Numbered from the stretch's first letter, positions 23,301 to 35,351 are shown. The stretch: DNA of 64,000 nucleotides from Echinococcus granulosus (GCF_000524195.1 NW_020170436.1:216201-280200), one strand, 5' to 3'. Program-made: numbers and translations. Notes: generated by a model from the letters alone, not told the origin.

Positions 23301-26068
23301 GGAATGGAATTACGCATTTTCCTTTTAGGCACATTAACTTTACATTTCCTTGCTTCAGTGACGCGTGTTCTTTAAAAAACTCACTATATTTACCCTGGTA
23401 ACTGACTTACTGCCTGAGTAACTAACTGACTAGTAAAGACATGTGGTAACATTCTTTATTGCAGCCCAAAAGATTCAGTCAATAGCCACCTTACCGCTTC
23501 AAACTTCTAAGACTGCACGCTCAACTCCATTTTTATATGACTGGCTGCTCCTGCTTCGTGGATGTGCATGTGATTCGCCAAAAGGGTTGCGGCCGAGCTC
23601 CTACCATAACTTGACGGGGGAAAAGTAAACCATCTTCCGCATTCTAAGGGAGTCAGGAATAGAGATTCAGTCTGAGGGAAATTCTCTTATTAGCTGTTAT
23701 AAGACAAAACTAAGTGAGAAAATTCATACCCCAATTAGAATGATAGAGGAGAAGGGAGGCGCAGTCCTTCCTCAATCATATCCTACGCACTCCCATAGTC
23801 ATCACACTTCCCCAAATGATTGGCAGTGACAACCTCCTACGACAAAACGACTTACGGACATGGAATTCATGAATACTTTCTTCCTTCTTTGTGGCTAAAA
23901 GCATTAATGCGCATTGCGTTCGTGAAAGTGCAGGATTCACAACTTCGAAAAATCATAAAGAAACTAGGTAACCACATAACCAGCCAACACTATGACCTTA
24001 TTAAGGGAAGTGTTGCAATAGTTTTAGGACTATAGCCACGTAACCATGGCTCTAGGTAGCTTTCTGTCCACCAATTGTGCTTAAGTAGGTTTAATTAAAA
24101 GCCTCTCACACCTTTTGTTCCTTTTACCAAGGTAAATTATAATCACAAAGTAGGTTGGCAGGATATCTATCGTCTGCGACATTTTTAACAGTTAGCATAT
24201 TTCTTTTGAATTTCATGCATAGATAAAATAAAGCAGTTTAGGTTTCAGATTTTTTTAGTAAATTCGCCCTTCACCCTTTAAATGCGTGCAGGGTTGCACG
24301 AATCAACTTGTTTGCTTTATCCGAATAATTCAAGGTCAGGCATTAAATTGAAAAGCAAAATGCCTTTAAATGTTAAGTAATTTGCCTGGGTTCTGTAATT
24401 TTAATAAAATACACAACTAAATGGCAAAAAAACTTGTGGTAACTTCCGATACTAGGGAATCGTTTCGTATCTTTAAAATACTTAACTAAATTTGGAGTAA
24501 ATTTAAGAATCTATTTACCACTAGCGGCCTTCGCGATTCGTACTTCCGTCTTATGGATAGCCGGATGTGCACTAGCGATAAACCATTTCCTTCCATCGGA
24601 ATGCCGCCTTATGTCTCCAGGGTAGACCTACGGCGCTACACAATTCTCTTGCTCCGCACTCCGTTTAACAAAATCGAACACTATTCTGTAATTTAGGAAG
24701 TAGATCATCTACCAAAATAAAGGGTTGTTTATAACAAATCCTACTAGGACTTATTTATTACCACTCAGTCTGGCCATTCGAGCTACGTGGCGTCGAGAGT
24801 AGAACCCCCGTAGGTTCACATCATTGACGAGTGCGCTTCACTTACCCCAAAGCTCGTAATTACACCTCTCCCGCCTTAAATACACTGTATTCGGTAATAT
24901 GAGCAAAATATCCCACTTGGCAGAAGAAATTCCTCCATTCCAAAGCATCCCTTGATAAGCCACGTGATCGCCTCTTATATTCACTCGATTAGGCATTCCC
25001 TGATCTGAACAGTAAGGCGCTGTCATCACTTTGTTAGACTTTAGTGTAGGACAGGAGAAAAAAGCTGTCCAACTAGTCAGATTTTAAATAAATTGTGAGC
25101 TTCTTGAAAGAGGAAATCCTCATCCTTCATTGTTCATTTAGTAAAACAAGAATGAGGCAGGAACCTTGCGATTTATCTCGCCATCAAACGTCCCCGCTAA
25201 AGTTGTGTTCCTCTGTCGAAAGTCTTTTTAGTAAAAATGCTTTTTATTAATTTTCCTTCGTAAAGACGAAACGATGCATTGCACTCAAACAAAGTACTTT
25301 AGCACTCAAATTTAGCAAAAGAATTTATACATACCTAGTAGACTATTAATCTATTCAATTGTACAAAGTATGTTCAAAGTTGAATTGCCCCCCAAAATGT
25401 GTTTAATTCAGCAAAAATTAAAGAGGAAAGGTGACCTCAAAACGGAGTCAGATTTAATTAAATTCATAGCAGCTGTAAGACAACCAGGTTAAATGTCTAC
25501 ATGAATGAAATTTTCTTCACCTTTGACAGATATAAATGCCAGTGACACCATCTGTCATGATGACCTTATCACCTCCCCTCGAAATCACCACTGAGGTGGT
25601 AATAATAGGGCCTCCGATGGTGTGTGAACCTTTCAAAATGGTGGCACAACATTTCCAAAGACATGTGGTGTAATGACATTTATTTCCATGGTGTTGGGTC
25701 ATTTCTACCTCCAATGCGATTCCTTCTACCTAATTTACGATGCCCCAGCCCCTTACGCGTGCTCTGCCAGGCTGTTGGGTCGTCTCAAAGGCTCTGGTGC
25801 TAGGACTCACCTTCATTTGACTGATGTTGCCAGGACGACGAAAGAGATCGCTGATGTGGATGCCCTGACGAGCAAGAAAGGCGAATAAGGTGAATACGGG
25901 TTCAGGAATGCTGGTATTTCGTTGACGCATCTCCTCCCCTTCCTCCACAAGAGAAAATTCCCCTCTTTCCTCCTCTTCTCTTGCTTCTTCTTTTCCTTTT
26001 TTCTCTTCTTCTTCCTCTTTCGCTGCGTGTTCCAGAGATTTCAATTCCCGTCTCATTTGGACCTCATA
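5373..26068 (-). CDS. RhoGAP-domain protein, 3' six exons (687 residues; 5' end not resolved)
   Basis: Exons in transcript order are 26068-25811, 17011-16557, 16407-16110, 11050-10828, 8269-7974 and 5906-5373 (TGA). Splice sites are good and every phase agrees. Rho GTPase-activating proteins speed GTP hydrolysis by Rho, Rac or Cdc42. The first exon has an E/K-rich coil, then IPEPVFTLFAFLARQGI and DLFRRPGN, the site of the catalytic arginine finger. Next come VDWSAYNVYTVANVAKRFL and SVPGGIFGE, then ILDTLPPPCRELAIIIFGIL, the helix typical of the fold. The IF after the proline resembles the ARHGAP20/TAGAP branch more than the usual LPEPL. Two low-complexity insertions (about residues 140-225 and 270-295, the second proline-rich) interrupt the domain. 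The C-terminal third is Thr/Ser/Pro-rich with an Arg-rich patch and an acidic stretch near the end. The first listed exon opens in phase 0, so upstream exons must exist. Confidence 0.85.
6112..6127. repeat. Dispersed palindrome, copy 1 (variant)
   Basis: GTCACACATGTGTGAC is a perfect 16-bp palindrome and the same design as the ATATAT-centred copies elsewhere in the window, with a CA/TG centre. GACGTCA overlaps its left edge. It lies in the last RhoGAP intron. Function unknown. Confidence 0.6.
7071..7110. repeat. Short hairpin-forming inverted repeat
   Basis: TCTGCCCTCCCGT and ACGCGGGAGGCAGA face each other across a loop of about 12 nt and pair over about 12 bp with one bulge. It lies inside a RhoGAP intron. 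It is shorter than a normal microRNA precursor. No other copy was noticed. Confidence 0.5.
9242..9253 (-). promoter_or_regulatory. Possible DR0 nuclear-receptor site
   Basis: Read on the - strand the sequence is AGGTCAAGGTCA, two perfect AGGTCA half-sites with no spacer, which also contains TCAAGGTCA. DR0 sites are bound by NR6-type receptors and TCAAGGTCA by NR5 or ERR-type receptors in animals. A 16-bp stretch around it is repeated exactly at 13864. No binding evidence is available here. Confidence 0.3.
9818..9835. repeat. Dispersed palindrome, copy 2, fused to a CRE
   Basis: CGTCACATATATGTGACG is a perfect 18-bp palindrome. Its right end overlaps TGACGTCA at 9831-9838, itself a perfect 8-bp CRE-type palindrome. 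It lies in a RhoGAP intron. The same 18 bases plus the CRE recur at 61108. Confidence 0.7.
10641..10656. repeat. Dispersed palindrome, copy 3
   Basis: GTCACATATATGTGAC is a perfect 16-bp palindrome. On the right it continues GCTGA, shared with the copy at 35336. It lies about 170 bp downstream (in RhoGAP orientation) of the exon 10828-11050. Confidence 0.7.
12305..12360. repeat. Polypyrimidine tract
   Basis: A nearly uninterrupted C/T run of about 50 bases, from TTCCTTCC to a run of eight C, on the + strand (purine on the strand of the RhoGAP transcript). Such tracts can adopt triplex structures. It may be only low-complexity drift. Confidence 0.5.
13396..13411. repeat. Dispersed palindrome, copy 4 (one mismatch)
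   Basis: GTCACGTATATGTGAC differs from the consensus at one base, which breaks one of eight base pairs of symmetry. Its flanks do not resemble those of the other copies. It lies in a RhoGAP intron. Confidence 0.6.
13864..13875 (-). promoter_or_regulatory. Possible DR0 nuclear-receptor site, second copy
   Basis: AGGTCAAGGTCA on the - strand, identical to the site at 9242 over 16 bases. It lies in an intron of the RhoGAP gene. The functional reading is inference from motif knowledge only. Confidence 0.3.
21616..21741 (+). CDS. Candidate 41-aa small ORF in a CpG-rich island
   Basis: ATG at 21616 opens 41 codons ending in TAA. The product starts MAIVASKWSGYGTG and is rich in Gly, Ser, Ala, Pro and Asn (TSGGNSGSNN near its end). 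Its third positions are mostly G or C, unlike the AT-rich intron around it. It lies inside and antisense to the RhoGAP gene. I recognise no family. It could be a microprotein, the first exon of a nested + strand gene, or only a by-product of a GC-rich regulatory island. Confidence 0.2.
   Translation: MAIVASKWSGYGTGAQPPPLVDVLPTAAKTSGGNSGSNNMY
21722..21803. repeat. Inverted repeat, 13-bp arms with 56-nt loop
   Basis: GCAGCAACAACAT (21722-21734) and ATGTTGTTGCTGC (21791-21803) are exact reverse complements. They could form a hairpin in RNA of either strand. The left arm overlaps the end of the 41-codon ORF. Confidence 0.6.
24528..24612. repeat. Diverged dispersed repeat, copy A
   Basis: Matches 49598-49685 in the same orientation: CTTCGCGATTCGTACTTCCG here against CTTCGAGATCTGTACTTCCG there, followed at similar spacing by TAGCGA and TTCCTTCC. 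It is CpG-rich compared with its surroundings. On the - strand both copies translate to a faintly similar peptide (GRK...TEV.I.K), so this may be a scrap of an old coding repeat. Confidence 0.4.
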
Positions 26069-29000
26069 CTGTTTGGAGGGAAAGGAAAAACAATACTGAC
26101 TGTAATTTTGTTTCTGTCGTGTCGCTCTACGTTAGACTGCTCATTCAGGAGCTATTTTGGCAAGAACCGACTTCCTAGAAGTTTTATGATCTCTTTCCTT
26201 AAGAAATCCCTTCAGGATCACTGAGTGGACAAGGATGTAAACTGCCTCTATAAATACCTCTTCACTTAGGCAGCACGAAACCACCTGCAAACTAGTGAGA
26301 GGAAAGACCGAGGACAAATTAAAGTAGCTCCGGTACATATTCCTCGGGACCCTTTCTCCAGTCACATCGCTTCTCGCCGGGGTGACTGCTCTCCCGTCCT
26401 CTCGGTGCACCGGAAGGGATCATTGAGGGAGCAAATTAGATGCGTCCTTTGGAAAGGACTTGTTATGGATGAAAAGAGGAGAAGAGTCCTTTCATTTATT
26501 ACTCGATGGCTGCCATGTGGAGGAGGGATTTTTGACAAGAAAATTGTCTACTCACTGACAAATCTCTACCTAGCAATTAACAATGGTCTTTCAAAGCTGA
26601 CAATACAAAAAAGGCATTATGAAGGAAAAGAGTTCCTCAGCATTTGGAGAACAAAAGAAGTGTATCTGAATAGATGGGGTTTTTTCCTGGAGGCTGAGGG
26701 TTCGACCACCCCCTTGACGTCATCTCAATGCTGTCAGCAGACACTTCTACCAATTTTGCTGACTCCGTCAACTCAAATTTTATCCCTCTTGGAGGAGCTG
26801 TTCTTCAGGGTGGACTTGGATGCCGCAAAAACCCGTTTTCTTTTCTTTATTTCCTAAAGACATACAAGTGAAGTGTCCTGGATGACAGAGACTTAAGCAA
26901 GGTTGTCAAAGAAATTAGCTGAAAGGACACCGAGTTTACAATTGTTGCTTCCACATCCTACAGTGGTATTTCGATCACAGATTTAAGTTGGGGCTACCTC
27001 CTCTGCAACACCTGCGTTTGTTTAAATTCACCATTTAACTGCGCGGTCTGTTCCCCCTTTACGGGCTGAATCTCCGTTTCGGTGATGCGATGCTTCATCA
27101 GTGTCTATCCCGCTCTATCACTTCAAAGTGAAAGCCCCTAGTTTTCTCTTTTTAAGCTCTATTAATGTCAATGAATCGGTTGCCACAGCAACGACGCTAC
27201 TCTAACATGTCAAAAGGTAGCTTCCATCGATAAAATTGGCTTGAACCATTCCCAACCAACAAGTTTTAACTCAACCCCTTCTTTCTCGCGGGGAAGAAAA
27301 CGGTGCGTTGTCGAAGTGTGGAACATCAAGTTAGAAGACTTTGGTCCTTATTGCCTGCCATCTGTCAACGCACGTGAAACACTTTGTTTGGCCGTGTCCC
27401 ATGACTTGCCTAGTTGGTGCAGTCGCAAGAGAATTGGCTCTTGCCTCACTTTTGGCGGGACTGGCGGCTGGTCTTGAATCATGGCGGTACTTCTCCATCT
27501 TTCAACAAATTGACGATAGGCCATTCCACCGCACCTTCCCAAGATGTGACACCAACTTCATCAGAAGGCATTTTCGCACATTTTGTTACCGAGTTACAGT
27601 CACCTTGTGGTGTAGTCAAGGTCAGGTTCTCTCCACATTTTGTAGCGGGTGAACGAGTTCAGGTATGGAGACAGCATAGCAAAGAGTGCCCGTTTGACCT
27701 ACCGACTCAACTGCATGACTTATAGAGTGTGCATGTGCTTGACAAGGCCTCAAAATTGACACCAAGTTACTACAACGAGTTGAGTTGAGAAAGGAGGTTA
27801 AAATTTGTTCCAATCGGCTAATAAACAGAATCCATCAAAGCCGTCTGGTCTCCTACGTAGATAAGATGCTGTCGCCTTGTTGGCGAGCCATTGGCTTTCA
27901 ACATCGCTGACTTCAGTGAAGAAGTTTTGTCTCATATTTAATGAAGAGGAGTGGAGGGAAAGAAAAAGGGGCGTGGGGATGTGATACAGCTTTCCAACTT
28001 CTTCACACACATAAGAAATGTTGAGGATCAAATAAAACCCTTTAGTTAAGTGGGTGTTCATGTTAGAGCAGTCCACCACCAAAAGGCGTTTTTAACAGGA
28101 AGCAGAAAACGCCTTCCATAGCTCCTCAAAATGTCCATCTTCCACACCCTGTCTCCCCTTCCCCTACCACTGCTAAAGGCTTCGGGCCAGGCAACGGCAA
28201 CTTGACCGCCATCTCTGAATGTGGCATTGGTGTAGGCGGGGCAATTACTTTACCCACAGCTGTCTATAACAGGCCTTTATGGCTTCGATACAAAGTGAGT
28301 GTGTGGCGAGGCTTCAAAAAGTTGACAGAAAGGAGAAATTGGCTTTTACCCGACACGTTCTGAAGTTGAACGTCAGGATGTGCTTGGCGTCCACGATGCA
28401 GCTTCGCCAGAGCCTTCGACAGATGAAGGGACACATGTGGCTCCACACTTTCCCCCTATCCCATGGACTAAAGCAGCACCTACAGACGAAGAGGCAGTGT
28501 CGGCTTATGATGCCTGTTGCTTTATCGAAAAAAAAATACCTACTGTGCGTGGGGTGGAGATCTAGAACTGACAGGCAGGATCAGTGAAAGATCTACTCAC
28601 AGGACGTGAAGGCATCACGGCTAGTCAGACTGACTGTCAGGTTCTTTGTCACTTTCAGGATGGAATGCCACAATAATGCGCTTCAATAGTTAAGCGGAGG
28701 AAGAAGTTCCCCTCGTTGAAGTCGTCTTCCATTCACAAGCGGAATTGGCATCGATGAAGAAAGTGAACAAAATATTATATCTCCTTCTTCAAAGATGTCT
28801 TACACTTGTAAGAAAGGTGTGTAAATCATATGCCCTGCCAAATAAAGGTATAAGCCTTTTCTGGGGGACCTAGCAGAGCATTAGTACTTCCCTTGGAGTG
28901 GAAAAAGGAGTACAGCCAAAAAAATTCCTTTCAGAGGTCAGCTAACCTAAACAGAAAGTGCTAGCCGTTTTATCTAGTCAGCTTTAAGTATGTGGTCCTT

Positions 29001-29440
29001 TGTAAAAGAGGTAGAGTTTATTCACTTCACTTTTTTTTCTAAAAGTACTCCATCCGCCACTTCCCACCTAACTCTCCCCCTCCCCACCAAGTCTTCTTCC
29101 CCCTTAAAGTGGAGATTTGGGGCAAACATCTGGTCTCTCAGGTGGTACATGCATTAATTAAAAGGGGAAAGGGCAAAAATGCATTTTAGTACGTGATTCC
29201 TTCGAATATACCTTTGATCATTCGACCGTCGAGGTCAACCTGGAAAGTGTGTAAAGGCCACGAAGGCAGGATAATTTATTAGCACCAATGACCTCGGCAG
29301 CCATGACCTCCAGCAGAATTTTTGCCATCTAGAAGGTGTTAATTATTCGGAAAAAATCTATATATATTCTTTTTAGTCAATTTGAATCCATCCCAACACT
29401 GATAAAACCTGCTGTCAAGCCTTCATTCGGTGGCTGGTTC

Positions 29441-29475
29441 TGATTGGTCAATTTTGGAACAGTGTCAACCAATCA
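29441..29475. repeat. Inverted CCAAT pair 1
   Basis: TGATTGGT at 29441-29448 faces ACCAATCA at 29468-29475 across a 19-nt spacer. A further AACCAATC follows about 20 bases later. CCAAT boxes bind NF-Y in animal promoters. The region lies upstream of the mapped RhoGAP exons. Confidence 0.4.
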
Positions 29476-31287
29476 ATTGTCTGGATGATACAGAACCAAT
29501 CGGAAGTGAGGAAAGCGTACTCAAAGTTTACATTTCAAATACTTTTGCAGTCAATTTTATGCAAAAAAATAGCAAAAGCATTATAGATTTAACCAAAAAG
29601 GGCATGAAACTGGGTCACAAATAAAGTATAGAACTTCTTCCATTCTGTAGTAGACTAAGGAGAACAAAAAACGTTTCCCGATGTCTTTCTTCTCCTCAAA
29701 CTGTTTTAACATTTCGTAGAGACGCAGCATTTGTAATTTCGTGTGCAAAAAGGAAAATGTTTGTCTGTTTTAAGAGGCGACTCCTAAGTTATCCCTTTGG
29801 AGAATCCACTCAAACAAGTGACTGAGCAAAAGAATATCACCTCTTCATTTGGGCAAAAAATTGGTCAATAGAGGTTGCTTTTGTTAGCTATCTCCCTCCT
29901 CTGAAAAAAAAGGCCATTTGGGTAAACATACTGAAAAGAATCAAGAGGCCTTATACAGTGACAGGCAGTTTTTCCCCCATTCATTTGTTTTGGCTCGACA
30001 CCGTTCCAATGAGTTAAATTTAGACTGGACCCTGACAGGGCAATGTCAGGCCTTTCAAAAGGCCTAAATATAGCCTAATTTCATGCTCTTCTCTAATTTT
30101 TTCCCTAAAGAATGGCGCCATTTTTATGTCAAATGGTTTCCACTTTTGTCTTTCCCCTTTTGCCCTTTGTGTGTAGGACAAACTTTTCTCGCTCTTCAGC
30201 TTAAATAACCTCCGCATGAAAGTGCTGGGAGAAGAAGGGAGAAATTAGGATAGAGAAGGCAAGAAGATGAATGGGGCTGTTTTTTGCACAAAAATGGGAC
30301 GAATTGGGTTTACGACATCACCCGGAGGCAAAATTAATCAACCTAAGTAAGAGTCGCTGCGGAAAGGGAAGGACGTAAAAGGGAGGCTAAAAAACATTAA
30401 GATGGTCCCTGTAAGCTCCTAAAGATAGATAACCAAAATTAGTTTCTTTTCACAGTTCCCTCTTTTATAAATTTTCTCAAGAGCGAATTCATTTTTAAGG
30501 TGGATTAGTGTACCCGGATCTCTTGATCAGTTGTCAATGCCAGGTAGAGACGAGGACACGTGACCTGGCATCCGATGGTAAGGTGTTTGTCCTCAACCTT
30601 AGTCTCTTGTTTATACGTCTGTGTTTACCTACTTGGCCACAAACCAAGTCATTTATTCACCTGTCAATCCATAACCCAGAAGGACTACCTAAATTCCCCA
30701 CATTTGACAACATACTGATACCAAGGCAGTATTTCGTCCGCATGCTTTTTTCCCTTCAATCTTTCAGACTGCTTTAACGTGTCAATTTGCTCGTTCGAAA
30801 AGAGATTTACGTCAGAATGGCTTATCGCTACTTCCATTTTCAGCCAAGCTTGAAAATGAGTAGGGCTGATTACCTGCCCCCATTTACTGCGGTTTGTGAC
30901 CTCGGTGATATGCACGCACTTCATCCACATGTTCTGCATCAGCTACTGGAAAGAAGGGGCCTCGTCATCAGACTACCGATTTACGCATTGTAAGTGGGTC
31001 TTACATCTACGTACAGCAGAATCGCCTGTTCCACTGCCCACTTTTCGGTGGGTGGGAGGCTAGATTCCCGACGTGCCTACTAAAAAGTAGCTGCATCTAC
31101 CTTTTACCGGTTTATTCAGTGTTAGTTAATTATTCCCGTTATTACATAAAACTTTTATATTTGTTCCTCTTTTACATTTAGTGCAAGAAGTTTATTGCCT
31201 GTTTAATGCGCTTAAAAAGGGTTAAAAACATTGGCGAATTTTTTGTACTCTCTCTCCAATTCTAATTGGTTCTAGTCCACCTGAACA

Positions 31288-31326
31288 TCTGATTGGTTGA
31301 CGCTGCTTTAAAATAAACCAATCAGA
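31288..31326. repeat. Inverted CCAAT pair 2
   Basis: TCTGATTGGTT (31288-31298) and AACCAATCAGA (31316-31326) are exact 11-bp reverse complements with a 17-nt spacer. Another ATTGGTT lies just upstream at about 31265. Confidence 0.5.
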
Positions 31327-33563
31327 AAGGCCCATCAAATGCTCAATATCAGGTCTTGTTGCACATACTTTCAGACAATAAAGGCACACCGGATGGTGGG
31401 TTTAAGGATTTCTTTACTAACAGCGCATTCTCAAATAAAGAGAATGAATAAATTATACCTCCGGAATTATAGGCTTGGCTAGGAGATTTTTATGAAGTCC
31501 GAGTGGCTACTTGACATACCATGTCAGGTCAATGCAAATGCCACATCGAGGTGACGTGATACATTGGTGGTACTTTGATCAAAAAGTGACATTTCCTCCT
31601 CAAATAAATTAGCAACTTGTCTCCAATGGCACCGTCTAATTAGAACAAGCATTTTAGTGCGCCAAAAGTATTTTATTTATTTCTAAAAATTCTAAAAAAA
31701 TGAAGACTTTATTGGTCACTAAGATTGTATAGTTGTTAAAGGTGTTGAAGAAAAAACGCCTTGTTATCTCCATCGCCAGCTAAGTGTCTCCAGAAGTCAA
31801 CAATCTGGCCATGCCGCCCTGTTTCCTTCTCAGCTTAGCCTCATACCTGTCTAGTCGATTTCCATCCGGCTGTCAAAAGGGTGCTAAACATCTTTCGAGA
31901 AATAAGATGGAACGAGATAGTATCACCGCTCCTCCTTTCCTCTTTCTTTCATTCGCTTTCTTCCTCTACCTCTCTCTCCCCTTTCTAGCCCAACTAAAAT
32001 GGAGCTCCCCTCACTCGTCAGGTCCTGCCTCCTTCTCAGGGAGGTCAACTTCTTCCCTGCACAGAAGACATACGAAGTACTCCAGAAATGGAGTGCAATG
32101 TCATAAAGGTGTGAGTGGTGAGTAATGGACCGTTCCCTGTGGTCACCATCACAGCCTTCACCCTGTCGTACGGTCAGTCGGCTCTTCTCAGTTGCCGAAA
32201 GCGCAAGCAATTTGTCTTTCTTCGCCTTACGCCTTAGGTCCGGATTCCTATACCTTATAAAGCCGATTTTTGAGGGATCCACCATTAAAATTCGCCCGCT
32301 TAAGTCACCTATGACCGGCGCGTTCTACTACTGCATCTACTCCAAAATTTTACGGAGGGTTAACGCTTCCTTTGATCCGTGCTTATGCCTGTCAAGCCAA
32401 CGGAGATTTAAACCACAGTTGGTTTAAAAGTTACAAAGCAAAAGTGCGCAAAGATGCAATAAAAGCGTGTCCTACTGATAGTTGCTTGATAACACAGGCA
32501 CATGACCAATCCCCAGGGATATGAACCAAGAACTACACGAACCCTTCCAGTCACTTGATAGATTCCACACCATGTTACCCGCTTGGGCGCTTAATTACAC
32601 ACATATTAACCCCTTGGGTAGCTCTATCGAACGACTTTAGGGTCAACCGTAAAAGGTTAGAGCCGAAAGATGGGCCAAGCGAAGCTTGGAGACTGTTCAG
32701 AAGGTGCCTCATTTCTCCCTTGCTTCCCTTCTGAATCCAGTCCTTCCTCGCTATTTGTGGCCAGATGTTTTCGAAGACTTTTTGGCCTAATTTAACCTTT
32801 TTAAGGTCTGATATCTAAGTCATCATCAAGTGGTACACTTTTGGGTGCGAATTGCTGTTAAACTGACCAATTCGAAGCGTAAAGGGTCCTCACTTTTACC
32901 AGTCAAATGTCAAAATTGTCGCATACAGAGCCCCTCATCTTCTGCTAACTCAGAAATACAGAAAGTACTCTTTGTTAATTTCCGTATTAAATAAACGATG
33001 GCAAATGAGTAGTAAAAAGGGGAACAAATGAAATTTTACCCCTCGAGGAAGGAATGACCTCCAAGAGGATTGGCAAGACCCATATCGCCTTCTCAGTGCA
33101 AAGGCATGTTACAACTACTCACTCTCATCCTTTTTATCAGTATTCTACAAAAGTAATTTAGTTAATTAATAGTAGCTTTGTTGGAGGCCTAAAAATAAAC
33201 TAGGCTGCCTTACCCTCACAGCGCACTTTTGCACAGACACACCATTCGCCCACCTTATTTTACTGCATAACGGTGTTATCTAACTTGCCCATTTTTTTCT
33301 AGAAAGGACTTTTTAAAAGTATTTCGAGTGAAAAAGTGTGTAGTAATTTGGAGAGGGGTGATATTTGACCGGATAATTACATTCCTGCTGTAGGTAGGTG
33401 AATGTGAAACGTGATAAATATATAGGTGCCCATAAAAGTCACCTCGTTGACCTTTTCACGCAAGAAGTCTGATTGAATGCGCTCATTTGTGCCGTGAAAA
33501 AGTGCAGTGAGGGTAAAATATAAAAAGGAAATTTGCAGAAGAGGAAAAAATTGTCCTAATTCT

Positions 33564-33620
33564 GTGATTGGCTCTTAGAACAGCCTTTGCCTTATGATTG
33601 GTTCACATCCAGCCAATCAC
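33564..33620. repeat. Inverted CCAAT pair 3
   Basis: GTGATTGGCT (33564-33573) and AGCCAATCAC (33611-33620) are exact 10-bp reverse complements. A third ATTGG lies between them near 33597. Confidence 0.5.
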
Positions 33621-34356
33621 TTTTGCCTATACCTGGAAAGTTTCGCGATTGCATAAAAAGGCAGAAAAATTTTTTATATTGCTTTCAAAAAAAATAAGTG
33701 ATCTTGTCATTTCCTGACTTTTGTATGCATTTCTAATGAGGGAGGGCCTCAGGCCAAAAGAAGTAGAATATTGTAGTAGGTTTAACTCCCTCCAAGGGGA
33801 CAAAGCGCAAGTAATCAAACATTTTATCGCCAGGAGGGGCCTGCACTTATGAAGAAGAGGCACATTTGTGCTTATATTGTAAAAACAAAACATTTAAAAA
33901 GGACAAAGTAATGAAGAAAACCAGGAATAGGAGGAAATGATCCTCCAGCTTTGATTGGCTGGTTTTCAAAGGTAAATGAAGAACCTGAAATTTTATCTTC
34001 CTTTCAATTTACAAATAAACACGTAAGCTGATAATTTAATTATTTTAAATCCTTGGGGAAAATGCATCATTTTATAGCTCCAGACACGCATAAAAGGTGC
34101 ACTTTTGCGAAGAGCAGCACTGGAGGCAAGTCGCTACTTGAATTTGGGGCTGGAAAAAGTTACACTTTGGCTCACACTTTCATGTCACATGACAAATGTG
34201 TTCGTCACATGCAACATTTATTCAACGTGTTGATCAAAGTACGACTAATGTATCAGATCACCTCGATGTGGCATTTGTTTCATTTGCGGTGACCTTTTGT
34301 GATAGGTCAAGTGTCCACCAGGCCGTCATCAAAGCCGTAGAGGCGTGACTTCTTAC

Positions 34357-34539
34357 CTTTCTCCCTTTGGGAAGGTGCTGGTTTCGAAAAAGGAGATTGT
34401 TTTAGCCTCCTTAATCTCACCTTCGGGTGTGAGCTTATTGTCTGGTCTGGATGTGTGTGTGTGGCCATTTACCGATGAGACGCACGGGGGCGGAGGGTTG
34501 CGGGCGGTTTGCCACTTGCAGATGTGCAACCCATCCAAA
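34357..34539 (-). CDS. Candidate internal exon, unassigned (possibly RhoGAP 5' part)
   Basis: The acceptor CATCCCACAG and the donor AAAG|GTAAGA are both good, and one frame stays open for the 61 codons between them. It includes PDNKLTPEGEIKEAK and FFETSTFPKGE. It starts and ends in split codons (one base in, two out), so it does not join the exon at 25811-26068 directly. I recognise no domain. It may equally be a chance open frame with decent splice sites. Confidence 0.25.
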
Positions 34540-35335
34540 CTGTGGGATGCACAACGACGCTGGATGTCTGCCATGATTTCGCATGTCTGATGGCATCCAT
34601 TACACTTTATTATTACCAAATTAAGCACAAAAAAACCTTCCAAAGGAGGCGAAATTTTCTGTTGACGTTTTTATCATTCACTTGTGATAGGTAACAAGAC
34701 ACTGTGATCTCACCACCTCTGTGTCAGCATTTTTTGGTCACGTTGAAGTGAAGATTTCAGTGCTTACGGAAGGTACGGGGGGAGCGGTTTCGGTGGGAGT
34801 CGGCCTGAAAGTCCCAAATCAGTAGTAACTTAAGCGATCTTTAAAGAGGCCAGATCTCTTCAAATTTGGCGGGTTTAACTTAAACAGTCGGTAAGAGAAA
34901 GGCGAAAAGTCTACTTTTAAACTTGCATCGCTCTACTTATGTGACAGGACTTTCTGGCGGATCACTTTTAATTAGCTCTGATCTTTGAGGGAAAACAAAC
35001 AGACAAGCAAAACCCGCGACATTTAAAACCTCAAGACCCGTTTTGCCCCATCAGTATTACTGTTAATTAGGGCTTTTAAGGTGGTGTCAAAATGAGATGG
35101 GTTGGAAGGAAGGTAAGAAAAGGAAAAAGAATGACAAGAAAAGAAATTATGCCCGTTAACACGTCAGCTTTTCAACATCGCACAAAATGGTGAGGATAGC
35201 ATATGCCCCACCGAGTTTTCACCAGAACAATCATCTCTATCCCTCTGGAGGAGTTGGATTTATCTCCTACTACTTTAACTACTCACTCGGTCTGTCTCCC
35301 ATGCACGATTAGAAGCAAAAACTGGCAGTCTGGAT

Positions 35336-35351
35336 GTCACATATTTGTGAC
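35336..35351. repeat. Dispersed palindrome, copy 5 (one mismatch)
   Basis: GTCACATATTTGTGAC, with one central mismatch. The right flank GCTGA and the left flank ATG agree with copy 3 at 10641, the only two copies whose flanks resemble each other. Confidence 0.6.

Larger units (their letters stand above)
17012..25810 (-). other. 8.8-kb intron of the RhoGAP gene
   Basis: The flanking exons join in phase 0 and reconstruct a continuous RhoGAP domain, so nothing in between is needed for the product. The interior is AT-rich at about 17.8-19 kb and 20.8-21.5 kb, with a CpG-rich island at 21.6-21.95 kb and one copy of a diverged repeat at 24.5 kb. No other gene is supported. Confidence 0.6.
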
